This document shows, in pieces, positions 31,154 through 39,889 of a stretch of DNA of 64,000 nt (its first letter is position 1; each line of letters begins with the position of its first letter). The notes under the pieces are model-generated. The model was not told the origin of the DNA, made no database searches, and saw nothing but the letters and a program-made list of their open reading frames with translations. The DNA comes from Flavobacterium cupreum. Its GTDB lineage: Bacteria; Bacteroidota; Bacteroidia; Flavobacteriales; Flavobacteriaceae. The position numbers and the translations under genes were made by a program. The stretch is from NCBI RefSeq assembly GCF_003996965.1, contig NZ_QWDM01000005.1, positions 62,001 to 126,000 of the forward strand, read 5' to 3'.

Positions 31154-34100
31154 TTTGTATTAAAATATTCTTGAACCTTTTGGTTAAAATTTGAGCGCAA
31201 AGGTAGTGATTGTCTGTTTAAAATCTCTACACTGTTTAAATAATCCAATAATGAGCTTGGTAAAGCATTTGAACGATTTGTAAATTCAGTCTTGTTTGAT
31301 TCAGATTGACGCTTTGTATCCTGACCCTGTTGCTGAACTGCATTATTTAATTTTAATAATTCCTGCTGAATATTTAAGATTCTTTGCAGGTTCTCGTTTT
31401 TAAATCCTTTATTTAAAAGTTGCTTCTCTGATTGTTTCATCTGATCGATAACAGATTTTCCCTGAGAATCCAATCCTTGCTTGGCTAATTCTTTTTGTAA
31501 TGCTTCACGCAGTTTTACCTGCTCCTTATAAATCTCCATTATGGCTTCAGCGTCTCCTTCTCCATCATCTCCTTCTTTTCCGTTTTTCTCTCCTTTACCA
31601 TTTTTGCCATCTTTTCCTGAAGAACTTTTCTCGCCACCTTTACTTCCCTGACCATCTTTTCCCTGACCATCTTTTCCGTTTCCGCTCTTTCCCTGTCCTG
31701 GCTTTTCACCCTGCCCCTGCCCTGGTTTGTCTCCGCTCTTGTCCCCGGGTTTATCTCCCTGCTTCATTCCGTCTTTCATTTTATCAGCTAAACCTTTTTG
31801 CTTTTGGATGATATCCGGCAACTGCATTCCTTGCCCGTCACCTGGTTTTGGTTTTCCTGTCCCCGGTTTCGACATAGACATTTGCATGTTGTTTAATAAA
31901 TCACTTAAAAAGTCAGCTAGTTTATTTGCTGCTGAAACTGCGTATTGCTGGTGTGAAACTCCTTTTGGAACCTGAACATCGGTTAGTGACTCGATAGCTT
32001 TGTCAACATTGTATTGTACATTCCCTATTTCTTTTGTTACATCTTCACCAACTTTCGGGTTACGCAAAGACAATGCAAACAGACTATCATCAATATGTTT
32101 GAATTGTTGTTTTAAATTTTGCTGTACTTTTATATTCTTCGTGTAGGCAGAAGAACCTAATCTCATACTTTTAAATTGTTTCATTACATCTTCCTGTGAC
32201 AACGAATAAGCCAGAAGATTATCCAGCACCTGGCGAAGCATTGCAACATCTTCTTCCAGTTGTTCCTGTTCTCCTCCTTCCATACCTGCGTCCATTTGTT
32301 GCGCCATGCTTTTCATTTTTTTAGCTGCACTTTTTTGTTTTGGTTTAGCTGAAGAAGTATTCTTTTTATCCAGTTCATCAGAAGCTTTTTTCAAATCATC
32401 TTCTACTTCTTTTTCTTTTGCAGCGTCTGAAGGAATGTCTAAAGGAGCTTTCAATGTTTTATTTTCCTCTTTCAGTTCTTTTAAATCTTCCTGGATTTTA
32501 TCAAAAGACTTATTAATCTCATCCTGTTTCTCTGATGTATTTTCCTTTTCTTTATTAGAAAGCTGTTCCTGCTTCTCTGCAAGTTTTTCTAATTTCTCTG
32601 CAACCTGTTCTGCTTTCTTAGAAACATAAAAACGTTTCGTAAGTTCAACCAATTGTTCTAAATTTTTGGATTGGTTTTTACTGATCTGTTTGAACTTTTC
32701 CATTTTATCAAACAGGTCTTCACTGTTTAATTTGTCATTTAGGTTTTTTAATTCGTCTAATAGTTTCTGATTTTTCTCCAGATCTTTATCGGCATTCTCC
32801 AAACGTTTTTGCAAATCTTCGGCTGTTTTATCCTTTTTATCCTCTTTGAATTTATCCAGATTCTTGTTCATTTTCTCTGCAAACTGTTTCATCAATTCGT
32901 CCTGTTGTTTCTGACGTTTGATAAAATCATTGATTTTTTGCTGATCTTTAAATTCCAGATTATCTTTTTCTTTTCCTGCATTCTGAATCTTATCCATCTC
33001 GGATAATTGTTTTGTCTGATTCTTCAAGGACTTTTCTAAACTATTTATATTCTGATTTTGCTGCTGCAATTCCAGATCATGAACTTCATCTGTTGTAGAA
33101 ACTCTGTCTGAAAAAACAGAAGACTTTGTGCTCTTAAAATGATGTGGCGCATCGTTATCGAAAACTTCAAAATAATATTCATAAGACACTCCTTCTTCTA
33201 CTGCCAGATTACTTGGAAAAGAAAAAACAAACTGATCAAATACTGCCTGCTTTACCGGAATGGTTCCATGCTTTGCCGTTTGTGGTTTGTTACGTTCGTA
33301 GTAAACAATCTGTAATTTCGATAATCCGTAATCATCTCCTAATCTTCCCAGCACATAACTTTTATCCAGCTTTAAACTATCCGGCGCAGGAGCAACCGTT
33401 ATGGTTGGATGCTGATCTTTGATAACCGACAGCTGATAGTCCAGTTTCTCGTAGTTTTTGACCTTATTATTGGAAGTAAGGATTTGATATTCTGTATTTT
33501 GACCAATGTTTTTACTCAATTTAAACTCATTTTCGGCCTTATTGAACTTAAAAGTTGCATTCTCATCCTTCCAGACAATCTCCTGAGTCGCCTGCGTATT
33601 CATTTTCCAGGTCACTAAAGTTCCTTCCGGCACGATTGCATTACCGGTTCCCTGAATGGTTTCGGATTTCTTTTTTAAGTAGGATGGGAAATTCAACACC
33701 ATTTCGAAGTTCGCAATTGACGGAACTGTAATTACTTTTAATTCATATTCTTCAGATGAAACCGAATTTCCTTCAAAAGTAAAAGAGACATTTTCTGTTG
33801 GTTTTTCAATCTTGAATTCAAACTTTCCTGGCTGAGAACTTTCCATAAAATAACTTTCATCACCAATATGGATCATGACATTCTCCGGAACAATTTTACC
33901 AACGGATTCCATTTTTACAATAAAATCCTTGTTCTGTTCTGTTTGCAAATGCTGATTCACCACTACAAATCTGAAAGGTGCCGGAGGTAAAAATGTAGCA
34001 TTGAAATGTACTACCCTGTTTAAACTCTGAGAAATTATATTACTGTTTCCTGAAATATAAAACACAGCAAAAAGCAAAATTGGAATGAGTGCTAATGGCA

Positions 34101-34650
34101 GATACTTTCTGTTTGAATTAAAATTAATAGCATTTCCGAATGGAATTGGCTGCAGCGAATTTGCTTTTTGTTCTATAGATGCCAGCATCAATTCTGAACT
34201 TTCAGTTGAATGTTCCGAAGCAGACAACTGTAAAAAGTTCGTTAGTTTGTCACTTACCTCCGTAAAATGATTTCCAATAATAGTGGAAGCCTGATTATAA
34301 TCGATTCCTTTTTGAAGTTTGAACAACTTAAAAATTGGAAACAAAATAAAACGAAACAAAAGGAAAACTTCGACTCCTATAAAAAGCCAGAATAAAAGTG
34401 TTCTTCCCGTTGGTTTTAACCAAAGGAAATACTCAATAAAAAGCGTAAACAAAAAATACAAAAGTCCAAAACCGGTAAAAAGCATTATCCCTTTTATGAG
34501 TTCATTGGTGTAATATTTTTTGATAAAAGCTTCAAGCTTCAGATATATGGCAGACGTTGTTTTCAAAATGAATCTGTTTGATTTATAACCTATAAAAGTA
34601 GTAATTTTAATTAGATAATTCCCAATGAGAAAATTAGTCAATTCAGGCAT
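31150..34650 (-). CDS. Large membrane protein of the DUF4175 family
   Basis: 1,166 residues from the ATG at 34650; a GTG at 34659 gives three more. Residues about 50-115 hold two membrane segments (GIMLFTGFGLLYFLFTLFIEYFLWL; LLFWLFIGVEVFLLFRFILF), with a third near 190. A beta-rich periplasmic region follows (residues about 220-560), then a long Lys/Glu coiled coil, then a Gly/Lys/Pro/Asp low-complexity stretch (PGDKPGDKSGDKPGQGQ, about residues 985-1065) and a helical end. This layout is the Bacteroidota DUF4175 family, usually next to ybeY. Function is not known; an envelope role is inferred. It is divergent from gltX and overlaps ybeY. Confidence 0.85.
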   Translation of the reverse strand: MPELTNFLIGNYLIKITTFIGYKSNRFILKTTSAIYLKLEAFIKKYYTNELIKGIMLFTGFGLLYFLFTLFIEYFLWLKPTGRTLLFWLFIGVEVFLLFRFILFPIFKLFKLQKGIDYNQASTIIGNHFTEVSDKLTNFLQLSASEHSTESSELMLASIEQKANSLQPIPFGNAINFNSNRKYLPLALIPILLFAVFYISGNSNIISQSLNRVVHFNATFLPPAPFRFVVVNQHLQTEQNKDFIVKMESVGKIVPENVMIHIGDESYFMESSQPGKFEFKIEKPTENVSFTFEGNSVSSEEYELKVITVPSIANFEMVLNFPSYLKKKSETIQGTGNAIVPEGTLVTWKMNTQATQEIVWKDENATFKFNKAENEFKLSKNIGQNTEYQILTSNNKVKNYEKLDYQLSVIKDQHPTITVAPAPDSLKLDKSYVLGRLGDDYGLSKLQIVYYERNKPQTAKHGTIPVKQAVFDQFVFSFPSNLAVEEGVSYEYYFEVFDNDAPHHFKSTKSSVFSDRVSTTDEVHDLELQQQNQNINSLEKSLKNQTKQLSEMDKIQNAGKEKDNLEFKDQQKINDFIKRQKQQDELMKQFAEKMNKNLDKFKEDKKDKTAEDLQKRLENADKDLEKNQKLLDELKNLNDKLNSEDLFDKMEKFKQISKNQSKNLEQLVELTKRFYVSKKAEQVAEKLEKLAEKQEQLSNKEKENTSEKQDEINKSFDKIQEDLKELKEENKTLKAPLDIPSDAAKEKEVEDDLKKASDELDKKNTSSAKPKQKSAAKKMKSMAQQMDAGMEGGEQEQLEEDVAMLRQVLDNLLAYSLSQEDVMKQFKSMRLGSSAYTKNIKVQQNLKQQFKHIDDSLFALSLRNPKVGEDVTKEIGNVQYNVDKAIESLTDVQVPKGVSHQQYAVSAANKLADFLSDLLNNMQMSMSKPGTGKPKPGDGQGMQLPDIIQKQKGLADKMKDGMKQGDKPGDKSGDKPGQGQGEKPGQGKSGNGKDGQGKDGQGSKGGEKSSSGKDGKNGKGEKNGKEGDDGEGDAEAIMEIYKEQVKLREALQKELAKQGLDSQGKSVIDQMKQSEKQLLNKGFKNENLQRILNIQQELLKLNNAVQQQGQDTKRQSESNKTEFTNRSNALPSSLLDYLNSVEILNRQSLPLRSNFNQKVQEYFNTK

Positions 34651-34727
34651 AAGCAACACACTATCTCCTTAAACTGATTTCCTAATTTTCTAATTAGAAT
34701 CGTATCTTTGCATCAAAATTTAAACAA

Positions 34728-36233
34728 ATGTCAAAGCAAGTTCGTGTGCGTTTTGCACCTAGTCCAACAGGGCCATTACATATTGGTGGTGTTCGTACTG
34801 CCCTATTTAATTATTTATTTGCCAAAAAAAATAATGGTGTTTTCTATCTTAGAATTGAAGATACGGATCAGACCCGTTTTGTTCCGGGAGCTGAAGCCTA
34901 TATTATGGAAGCACTGGAATGGTTAGGGATTGCTCCTGAAGAAACGGTTGGGAAAAACGAAAAATTTGGTCCGTACAGACAAAGTGACCGTAAAGAAATA
35001 TATCAGAAATATGCCGATCAGCTGATCAGTTCGGGTTGGGCGTATTATGCTTTTGATACTCCCGAAGCTTTAGATGCACACAGAAAACAACACGAAGCCG
35101 AAGGAAAAACGTTTATTTACAATCATCACAATCGTGAAAAGTTAGATACTTCCCTGGTTACTTCTGCTGAAGAAGTTGCTAAAAGAATTGCAAATGGAGA
35201 ACATTATGTGATCCGTTTTAAAACTCCGGTTGACGAAACGCTACATCTGAAAGATATCATTCGCGGTGATGTTAAGTTCGAAACAAATCTTCTTGATGAT
35301 AAAGTATTATTCAAAAGTGATGGAATGCCAACCTATCACCTTGCCAATATTGTGGATGATCATTTGATGGAAACGTCACATGTAATTCGTGGTGAAGAAT
35401 GGTTGCCATCAATGCCGCTTCACGTTCTGTTGTACAGAGCTTTTGGTTGGGATGCTCCGGAATTTGCTCATTTGCCATTGATATTAAAACCAGTTGGAAA
35501 TGGAAAATTATCAAAAAGAGATGGAGACAAATTAGGATTTCCTGTCTTTCCATTAGAATGGAAAACCGAAGACGGTGTTTCATCCGGTTACAGAGAGAAA
35601 GGATTTTTCCCGGAAGCTGTTATAAACTTCCTTGCTTTGTTAGGCTGGAATGACGGAACGGATAAAGAATTATTTTCTCTTGAAGAGTTAGTGGATGCTT
35701 TTGACTTAAACAGAGTTCATAAATCGGGAGCTAAATTTGATCCTGAGAAAAATAAATGGTTCAATCACCAATACCTGATCAAACAAAATGATGCCGATTT
35801 AGCGAAAGACTTCACTCCTATCTTGTTAGAAAAAGGTGTTGATATTTCTAAATTTGATATTACAAGAATCGTTTCTTTGATTAAAGAAAGAGCTCATTTT
35901 GTTTCTGAATTTTGGGATTTGACTGATTTCTTTTTCAAGGCTCCAACCTCTTATGATGAAAAAGCAAGCAAAAACTGGAAGGAAGAAACTCCGGCTTTAA
36001 TGCAGGAATTAATTTCAACTCTTGAATATATTGACGGATTTGATTCCGCAAATATTGAAGCAATCGTAAAAGACTGGTTAACGAAAAACGAAATTGGTAT
36101 GGGTAAAGTAATGCAGCCTTTCCGTTTGAGTTTGGTTGGAGCTTTGAAAGGCCCTCACCTGTTTGACATTGTAGAAATTATCGGAAAAGAAGAAACTATT
36201 TCGAGAATTCAGAAAGCAATAAGTTTTTTATAG
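34728..36233 (+). CDS. gltX: Glutamyl-tRNA synthetase
   Basis: 501 residues. Charges tRNA-Glu with glutamate. The HIGH-type motif is APSPTGPLHIGGVRTALFNYLFA and the KMSKS-type motif is GNGKLSKRDGDKLG; between them are FYLRIEDTDQTR, YHLANIVDDHLMETSHVIRGEEWLPS and LALLGWNDGTDKELFSLEEL. The C-terminal anticodon-binding part (IEAIVKDWLTKNEIGMGKVMQPFRLSLVGALKGPHLFDIVEIIG) is complete. The protein is the discriminating-type family; glnS is also present 5 kb away, so indirect tRNA-Gln charging is not needed. A TATCTTTG -7 element at 34703-34710 lies 18 bp from the ATG in the divergent gap shared with DUF4175. Confidence 0.96.
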   Translation: MSKQVRVRFAPSPTGPLHIGGVRTALFNYLFAKKNNGVFYLRIEDTDQTRFVPGAEAYIMEALEWLGIAPEETVGKNEKFGPYRQSDRKEIYQKYADQLISSGWAYYAFDTPEALDAHRKQHEAEGKTFIYNHHNREKLDTSLVTSAEEVAKRIANGEHYVIRFKTPVDETLHLKDIIRGDVKFETNLLDDKVLFKSDGMPTYHLANIVDDHLMETSHVIRGEEWLPSMPLHVLLYRAFGWDAPEFAHLPLILKPVGNGKLSKRDGDKLGFPVFPLEWKTEDGVSSGYREKGFFPEAVINFLALLGWNDGTDKELFSLEELVDAFDLNRVHKSGAKFDPEKNKWFNHQYLIKQNDADLAKDFTPILLEKGVDISKFDITRIVSLIKERAHFVSEFWDLTDFFFKAPTSYDEKASKNWKEETPALMQELISTLEYIDGFDSANIEAIVKDWLTKNEIGMGKVMQPFRLSLVGALKGPHLFDIVEIIGKEETISRIQKAISFL

Positions 36234-36252
36234 AAGATATACTTTTAAATAT

Positions 36253-36296
36253 AAACGCTAAGTAACATTAATAAAATGTTCTTAGCGTTTTTTTTA
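36253..36296 (+). terminator. Terminator of gltX
   Basis: AAACGCTAAG and CTTAGCGTTT pair, with an inner AACATT/AATGTT stem, followed by eight T. Confidence 0.9.
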
Positions 36297-36356
36297 TATT
36301 CTAAACCGAAGAAATTTCGTAATTTACGCATCCATAAAACTTAAATCAATATCATT

Positions 36357-37346
36357 ATGAGTATTCCATTTATTGTCATTATTGTCTTCGGTTTCTTTAT
36401 TTTCCTCTCCTCTTTCTTTACCGTAAAACAACAATCTTCTGTTGTAATCGAAAGATTTGGTAAATTCTTAAGTGTAAGAAATTCGGGTTTGCAGCTTAAA
36501 ATTCCGATCGTTGACAGAATTGCCGGACGCGTAAATCTTAAAATTCAACAGTTAGATGTTATCATCGAAACCAAAACCAAAGACAACGTTTTTATCAAAA
36601 TGAAAGTTTCGGTTCAGTTTAAAGTAATTCAGGAAAAAGTATACGATGCTTTTTATAAACTGGAATATCCACACGATCAGATTACGGCTTATGTTTTTGA
36701 CGTGGTTCGTGCTGAAGTTCCAAAATTAAAACTGGATGATGTTTTCGAACGAAAAGATGATATTGCAATTGCTGTAAAAAGAGAATTGAATGAAGCCATG
36801 ACTACCTACGGGTATGATATTATCAATACCTTGGTTACCGATATTGACCCGGACATTCAGGTAAAAAATGCCATGAACAGAATCAATGCTGCGGACAGAG
36901 AAAAAACAGCAGCAGAATTTGAAGCGGAAAGTTCAAGAATCAGAATTGTAGCAAAAGCAAAAGCTGAAGCTGAAAGTAAACGTTTACAAGGTCAGGGTAT
37001 TGCAGATCAGCGTCGTGAAATCGCAAGAGGTTTAGTAGAAAGTGTTGAAGTGCTGAACAATGTTGGTATTAATTCGCAGGAAGCTTCTGCCCTTATTGTA
37101 GTTACACAACATTACGATACCTTACAGGCGATTGGAGCTGATGCCAATTCCAATCTAATATTGCTTCCCAATTCACCACAAGCCGGAAGTGATATGCTAA
37201 ATAATATGGTGGCCTCATTCTCTGCATCCAATCAGGTTGGTGAAATGATGAAGAAAAACAATAAGAAAATCGAAAAGCCGAAACCAAAACCAATTGAACC
37301 ACAATCCGGTTACGAAGATGACACTACTACTCCAGAAATTAAATAA
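36357..37346 (+). CDS. SPFH/band 7 membrane protein (stomatin/HflKC-like)
   Basis: 329 residues. One N-terminal membrane helix (residues 3-22, IPFIVIIVFGFFIFLSSFF) is followed by the SPFH domain: SSVVIERFGKFLSVRNSGLQLKIPIVDRIAGRVNLKIQQLDV, TKDNVFIKMKVSVQFKV, and YVFDVVRAEVPKLKLDDVFERKDDIA. Next comes the helical region AADREKTAAEFEAESSRIRIVAKAKAEAESKRLQGQG and a short Lys/Pro C-tail. Members form large membrane-bound oligomeric cages that organise lipids or proteases; the specific partner cannot be told from sequence. A bidirectional hairpin follows, shared with the convergent envelope operon. Confidence 0.88.
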   Translation: MSIPFIVIIVFGFFIFLSSFFTVKQQSSVVIERFGKFLSVRNSGLQLKIPIVDRIAGRVNLKIQQLDVIIETKTKDNVFIKMKVSVQFKVIQEKVYDAFYKLEYPHDQITAYVFDVVRAEVPKLKLDDVFERKDDIAIAVKRELNEAMTTYGYDIINTLVTDIDPDIQVKNAMNRINAADREKTAAEFEAESSRIRIVAKAKAEAESKRLQGQGIADQRREIARGLVESVEVLNNVGINSQEASALIVVTQHYDTLQAIGADANSNLILLPNSPQAGSDMLNNMVASFSASNQVGEMMKKNNKKIEKPKPKPIEPQSGYEDDTTTPEIK

Positions 37347-37357
37347 ATATCAAAAAC

Positions 37358-37388
37358 GAAAAAGAGGCTTAATTGCCTCTTTTTTTAT
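37358..37388. terminator. Bidirectional terminator between SPFH and DUF6327-like genes
   Basis: Arms AAAGAGGC (37361-37368) and GCCTCTTT (37375-37382) with an A-run before and a T-run after. The minus-strand gene's stop codon lies in the loop. Confidence 0.85.
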
Positions 37389-37623
37389 TGATAAACCAAC
37401 TGATTACAGAAGGTAAAATGGATTGCAAAATCTGTGGATATGAGCTTGAGAAATAATCTTTATAGGAAGAGAAAAATCCATTTACGATATATTGTGGTGT
37501 AACAGATTCTTTTGTTCTCTGAAAATTTAAAACCAATTTCTGATAATTAATCTCTTTTTCGAGTTTCAGAATTTCCAGATCTCTTTCGATTTCTGCGTAT
37601 GATGCGTATTTTTTAGTTTCCAT
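37369..37623 (-). CDS. Small DUF6327-like protein of the envelope operon
   Basis: 84 residues. Opens METKKYASYAEIERDLEILKLEKEINYQKLVLNFQRTKESVTPQ and ends with a hydrophobic-amphipathic segment (YPQILQSILPSVISWFINKKRGN) that could associate with membrane. The YASYAEIERDLEILKLE start is typical of small Bacteroidota proteins coupled to YtxH and holin-like genes (family named from memory). It follows the holin-like gene with a 2-bp gap. Its function is unknown, and cotranscription with the two upstream genes is very likely. Confidence 0.7.
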   Translation of the reverse strand: METKKYASYAEIERDLEILKLEKEINYQKLVLNFQRTKESVTPQYIVNGFFSSYKDYFSSSYPQILQSILPSVISWFINKKRGN

Positions 37624-37625
37624 AG

Positions 37626-37976
37626 TTAGTCATTAAAAAAGATTTCTGAGAATTTCTCCAATATCGGACCTTCCACAAATTTGTCCTTCAGGAAGAAAAG
37701 TAAAATGGTAAAGACTAAATAGATCCCTCCTACTGTCAAAAAACCAAGAGCCGTACTTTCGAATAAGGATCCAAAAGCATACGCTGCGGCAAAAGATCCA
37801 AAAATCATGACCATACTGAAACACAATAAAATCAAAGTAAACTTAAAAATTAAAGTGGTTGATTTCATGGCCACTTTAAAACCCCAAAGTTTGTAATACG
37901 CTAAGTGGCTGTCGAGGTAAACTTTAGCCTGGTCCTGAATATTTTCAGTGTTTTCTTTTAATTCTTCAAAAGCCAT
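37626..37976 (-). CDS. Holin-like (Phage_holin_3_6/YqjE-type) membrane protein
   Basis: 116 residues. The N-terminal 40 residues are helical and hydrophilic (FEELKENTENIQDQAKVYLDSHLAYYKLWGFKVAMKS), followed by two membrane segments (about residues 42-68, TLIFKFTLILLCFSMVMIFGSFAAAYAF; about 77-97, LGFLTVGGIYLVFTILLFFL) and a short cytosolic tail. This is the YqjE/Phage_holin_3_6 plan; despite the name these are ordinary chromosomal stress or envelope proteins and no phage genes are nearby. It lies between the YtxH and DUF6327-like genes in an operon of three. Confidence 0.78.
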   Translation of the reverse strand: MAFEELKENTENIQDQAKVYLDSHLAYYKLWGFKVAMKSTTLIFKFTLILLCFSMVMIFGSFAAAYAFGSLFESTALGFLTVGGIYLVFTILLFFLKDKFVEGPILEKFSEIFFND

Positions 37977-38100
37977 AATTATAATTTAAATTAAAAAAGA
38001 AGCACAAAACTCCTGGCTTGAAAATTGAAACCGGATTATTTTAAAAATAAAATAACCAGAACAACCATCAAATCACAGTAAGCCTTGTGCTTCCGGATTA

Positions 38101-38427
38101 TTATTTCTGAAGTTTAGCGTTTTGTGCTTTTAGGTCAGCCAGTTTAGATTCTAAAAAGCTGATCACTTCTTCTGTTTTATGACTCATATTTGAGAGTAAC
38201 TCGCCGTAAGTCCCGTCAAGATTTTCTTTTGCAGTTGCAAATTTTTCACGCAAAACTTCAGAACCGGCTGCAATCGAATCCTGCAGATTATGCGTTGCAT
38301 CATCCAAACCTTCTTTTAGTTTCGCACGGGTTTTTGATCCTTTATCGGGAGCAAACAAAATTCCAATCGCTGCTCCTACCGCAGCTCCAGCTAAAATTGC
38401 TGCAACTGTATTTACGTTTTTTGACAT
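38101..38427 (-). CDS. YtxH domain protein
   Basis: 108 residues. Begins with a Gly/Ala-rich membrane-associating segment (AAILAGAAVGAAIGILFAPDKGSKTRAKLKE), the YtxH signature with the conserved APDKGSKTR block, followed by an amphipathic helical region (LQDSIAAGSEVLREKFATAKENLD) and a coiled-coil end (VISFLESKLADLKAQNAKLQK). YtxH proteins are small envelope-stress proteins; the mechanism is unknown. It is first of a three-gene operon with the holin-like and DUF6327-like genes, with a 124-bp gap after it. Confidence 0.85.
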   Translation of the reverse strand: MSKNVNTVAAILAGAAVGAAIGILFAPDKGSKTRAKLKEGLDDATHNLQDSIAAGSEVLREKFATAKENLDGTYGELLSNMSHKTEEVISFLESKLADLKAQNAKLQK

Positions 38428-38518
38428 AATATTAAAATTTAAATGATTACTAAAGGTAGTCTTTTTTTGAGTTATAAATTATTGATTAATTGTAATTTAA
38501 TAGCTTTTAGTACTAAAT

Positions 38519-38998
38519 TTAATACACATAAGCAACAGCCTCATACTTTCCATCTGCTTTCTGAACAATACTTACAAACGGATATCCTTTGGAAGCAGAC
38601 TCTGTTTTGATTCTCATAGCGGTATGATTCTGGTTTGCCATTGGCGGCTCCCCTTTTGTCTTTGTCGAGACTCCTGAAAAATTAGCTGCTTGTTTTAAAC
38701 CTATTGTCTTGTCCTGAGATAAAACGGTAACGAATTTATAATCGGATTTTGAATCTACTATAACTTTATCAGATATTTTTTGCGTTTGATTCGATTGTTT
38801 GCTGGTAACTTTTGAAACAGCGTATTTGCTAATTTTATGTTCTTCGGCACTTCCGTCGAAAGTATAATAAACCAAATCATTTTCCAGTTTTATAAAATTA
38901 ACATCAAGCTGTTCACCGTTGTGTTTGATAATTTGGTGTGTTTGAGAAATAGCAATGTTGGTAAATAAAATAGTCAGCGTAAAAAATAGAATTTTCAT
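38519..38998 (-). CDS. Exported protein of unknown function
   Basis: 159 residues with a signal peptide MKILFFTLTILFTNIAISQ. The mature part begins HQIIKHNGEQLDVNFIKLENDLVYYTFDGSAEEHKISKYAVSKV, a beta-rich segment with the feel of a small Bacteroidota periplasmic domain, then a more helical part and a C-terminal strand pair (YPFVSIVQKADGKYEAVAYVY). I cannot name a family. No neighbour is close enough to suggest a function; it stands beside the gene-free island at 39.0-39.8 kb. Confidence 0.65.
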   Translation of the reverse strand: MKILFFTLTILFTNIAISQTHQIIKHNGEQLDVNFIKLENDLVYYTFDGSAEEHKISKYAVSKVTSKQSNQTQKISDKVIVDSKSDYKFVTVLSQDKTIGLKQAANFSGVSTKTKGEPPMANQNHTAMRIKTESASKGYPFVSIVQKADGKYEAVAYVY

Positions 38999-39308
38999 AA
39001 TATTAAAATTTAAGGATTAAATTGTTTATGTCAAAGCGAAGGACAAAATTTCAAACAACCCGTGAAATTAATTTCATGAAATTTTTAAATTATGAACATG
39101 TCTTAAAAAATACTTTTACGCTAGAAGTATTATCAAAATACAATCACAATTACAATTGACCATAAAATCAATTTTTGAATTCAGATTAGAATTTCCCCAA
39201 AAATCAAAAATTATTTATTTTTAAATCTTAGAAAAAACTCAGATTAGATTCTGAAGTGTATTTTTTAAATTGAACACTTCCATTTGACTTTGGATAAAAA
39301 TAGCAACT

Positions 39309-39470
39309 TTATAAACAATTGTATGTTAATAACCCGTTAAACTAAGAAAAATGAAGTCTAAAACTTAAATAAAGCTTAAAAATCGACAATAATTCAAAAG
39401 ATGATTAATGTGATGCAAGAAAGAAAATAGAGCCTTAAAATCAATTTATGAAGGTTGTTTTTAATCAAAT
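39309..39470. repeat. Diverged direct repeat, copy 1
   Basis: About 162 bp starting TTATAAACAATTGTATGTTA. Pairs with copy 2 at 39640-39800. Shared blocks in order include TTATAAACAAT, TATGTTAA-AACCCG, TAAAA-T, AATAAAGC, TTCAAAAGA-GATTAATG and TTTATG-AAG. Confidence 0.85.
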
Positions 39471-39639
39471 TATACTATCGAATTTTAAAAAACAATAGAT
39501 TTAATAAATGATAATTAAAAAACTAAAAATATAAAAATATAATAGTTAAAATTGATTTAGTAAAAAGTTACTTCTTTAAAAATTAGAGCTGAAAAAATGA
39601 AAATCTAGAATTTTATAACAAATAGATTTCTATTCAGGG

Positions 39640-39800
39640 TTATAAACAATCTTATGTTAACAACCCGAAAAACACGGTAAAATGGAGCCTAAAATTAAAA
39701 TAAAGCGTTCTGTTTAATGATTTTTCAAAAGAGGATTAATGAGGTGGAAGAAGTAAAAAATGAACTTAAAATTCATTTATGGAAGTCACTTTTAATCTAA
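39640..39800. repeat. Diverged direct repeat, copy 2
   Basis: About 161 bp starting TTATAAACAATCTTATGTTA, in the same orientation as copy 1, offset 331 bp, with the same order of conserved blocks. Similarity is clear along the whole length, with scattered substitutions and few indels. Confidence 0.85.
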
Positions 39801-39846
39801 AAAATCTATAAATATTACATTTATAATAGAAATTTCAAATAATAAA

Positions 39847-39871
39847 AAAAGCGCTTACAAGAAGCGCTTTT
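39847..39871. terminator. Terminator of glnS
   Basis: Arms AAAAGCGCTT and AAGCGCTTTT with a 5-nt loop, T-run on the minus strand side, just past the glnS stop. Confidence 0.85.
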
Positions 39872-39889
39872 TAATAGATTATATTGATA

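Larger units (their letters stand above)
38999..39846. other. AT-rich gene-free island A
   Basis: About 850 bp without a frame of 60 codons or more and of very low G+C. It contains the two diverged direct repeats listed separately, with DnaA-box-like words: GTTATTAACA (complement, near 39328) and GTTGTTAACA (complement, near 39656). Possible roles are an ncRNA locus, DnaA-binding sites, or decayed DNA. No clear promoter was assigned. Confidence 0.6.

Noticed and set aside
37626..37976. Phage holin as a sign of a prophage
   Set aside because: The Phage_holin_3_6/YqjE family is chromosomal in most bacteria; it is in an operon with YtxH and DUF6327-like genes and no phage genes are near.
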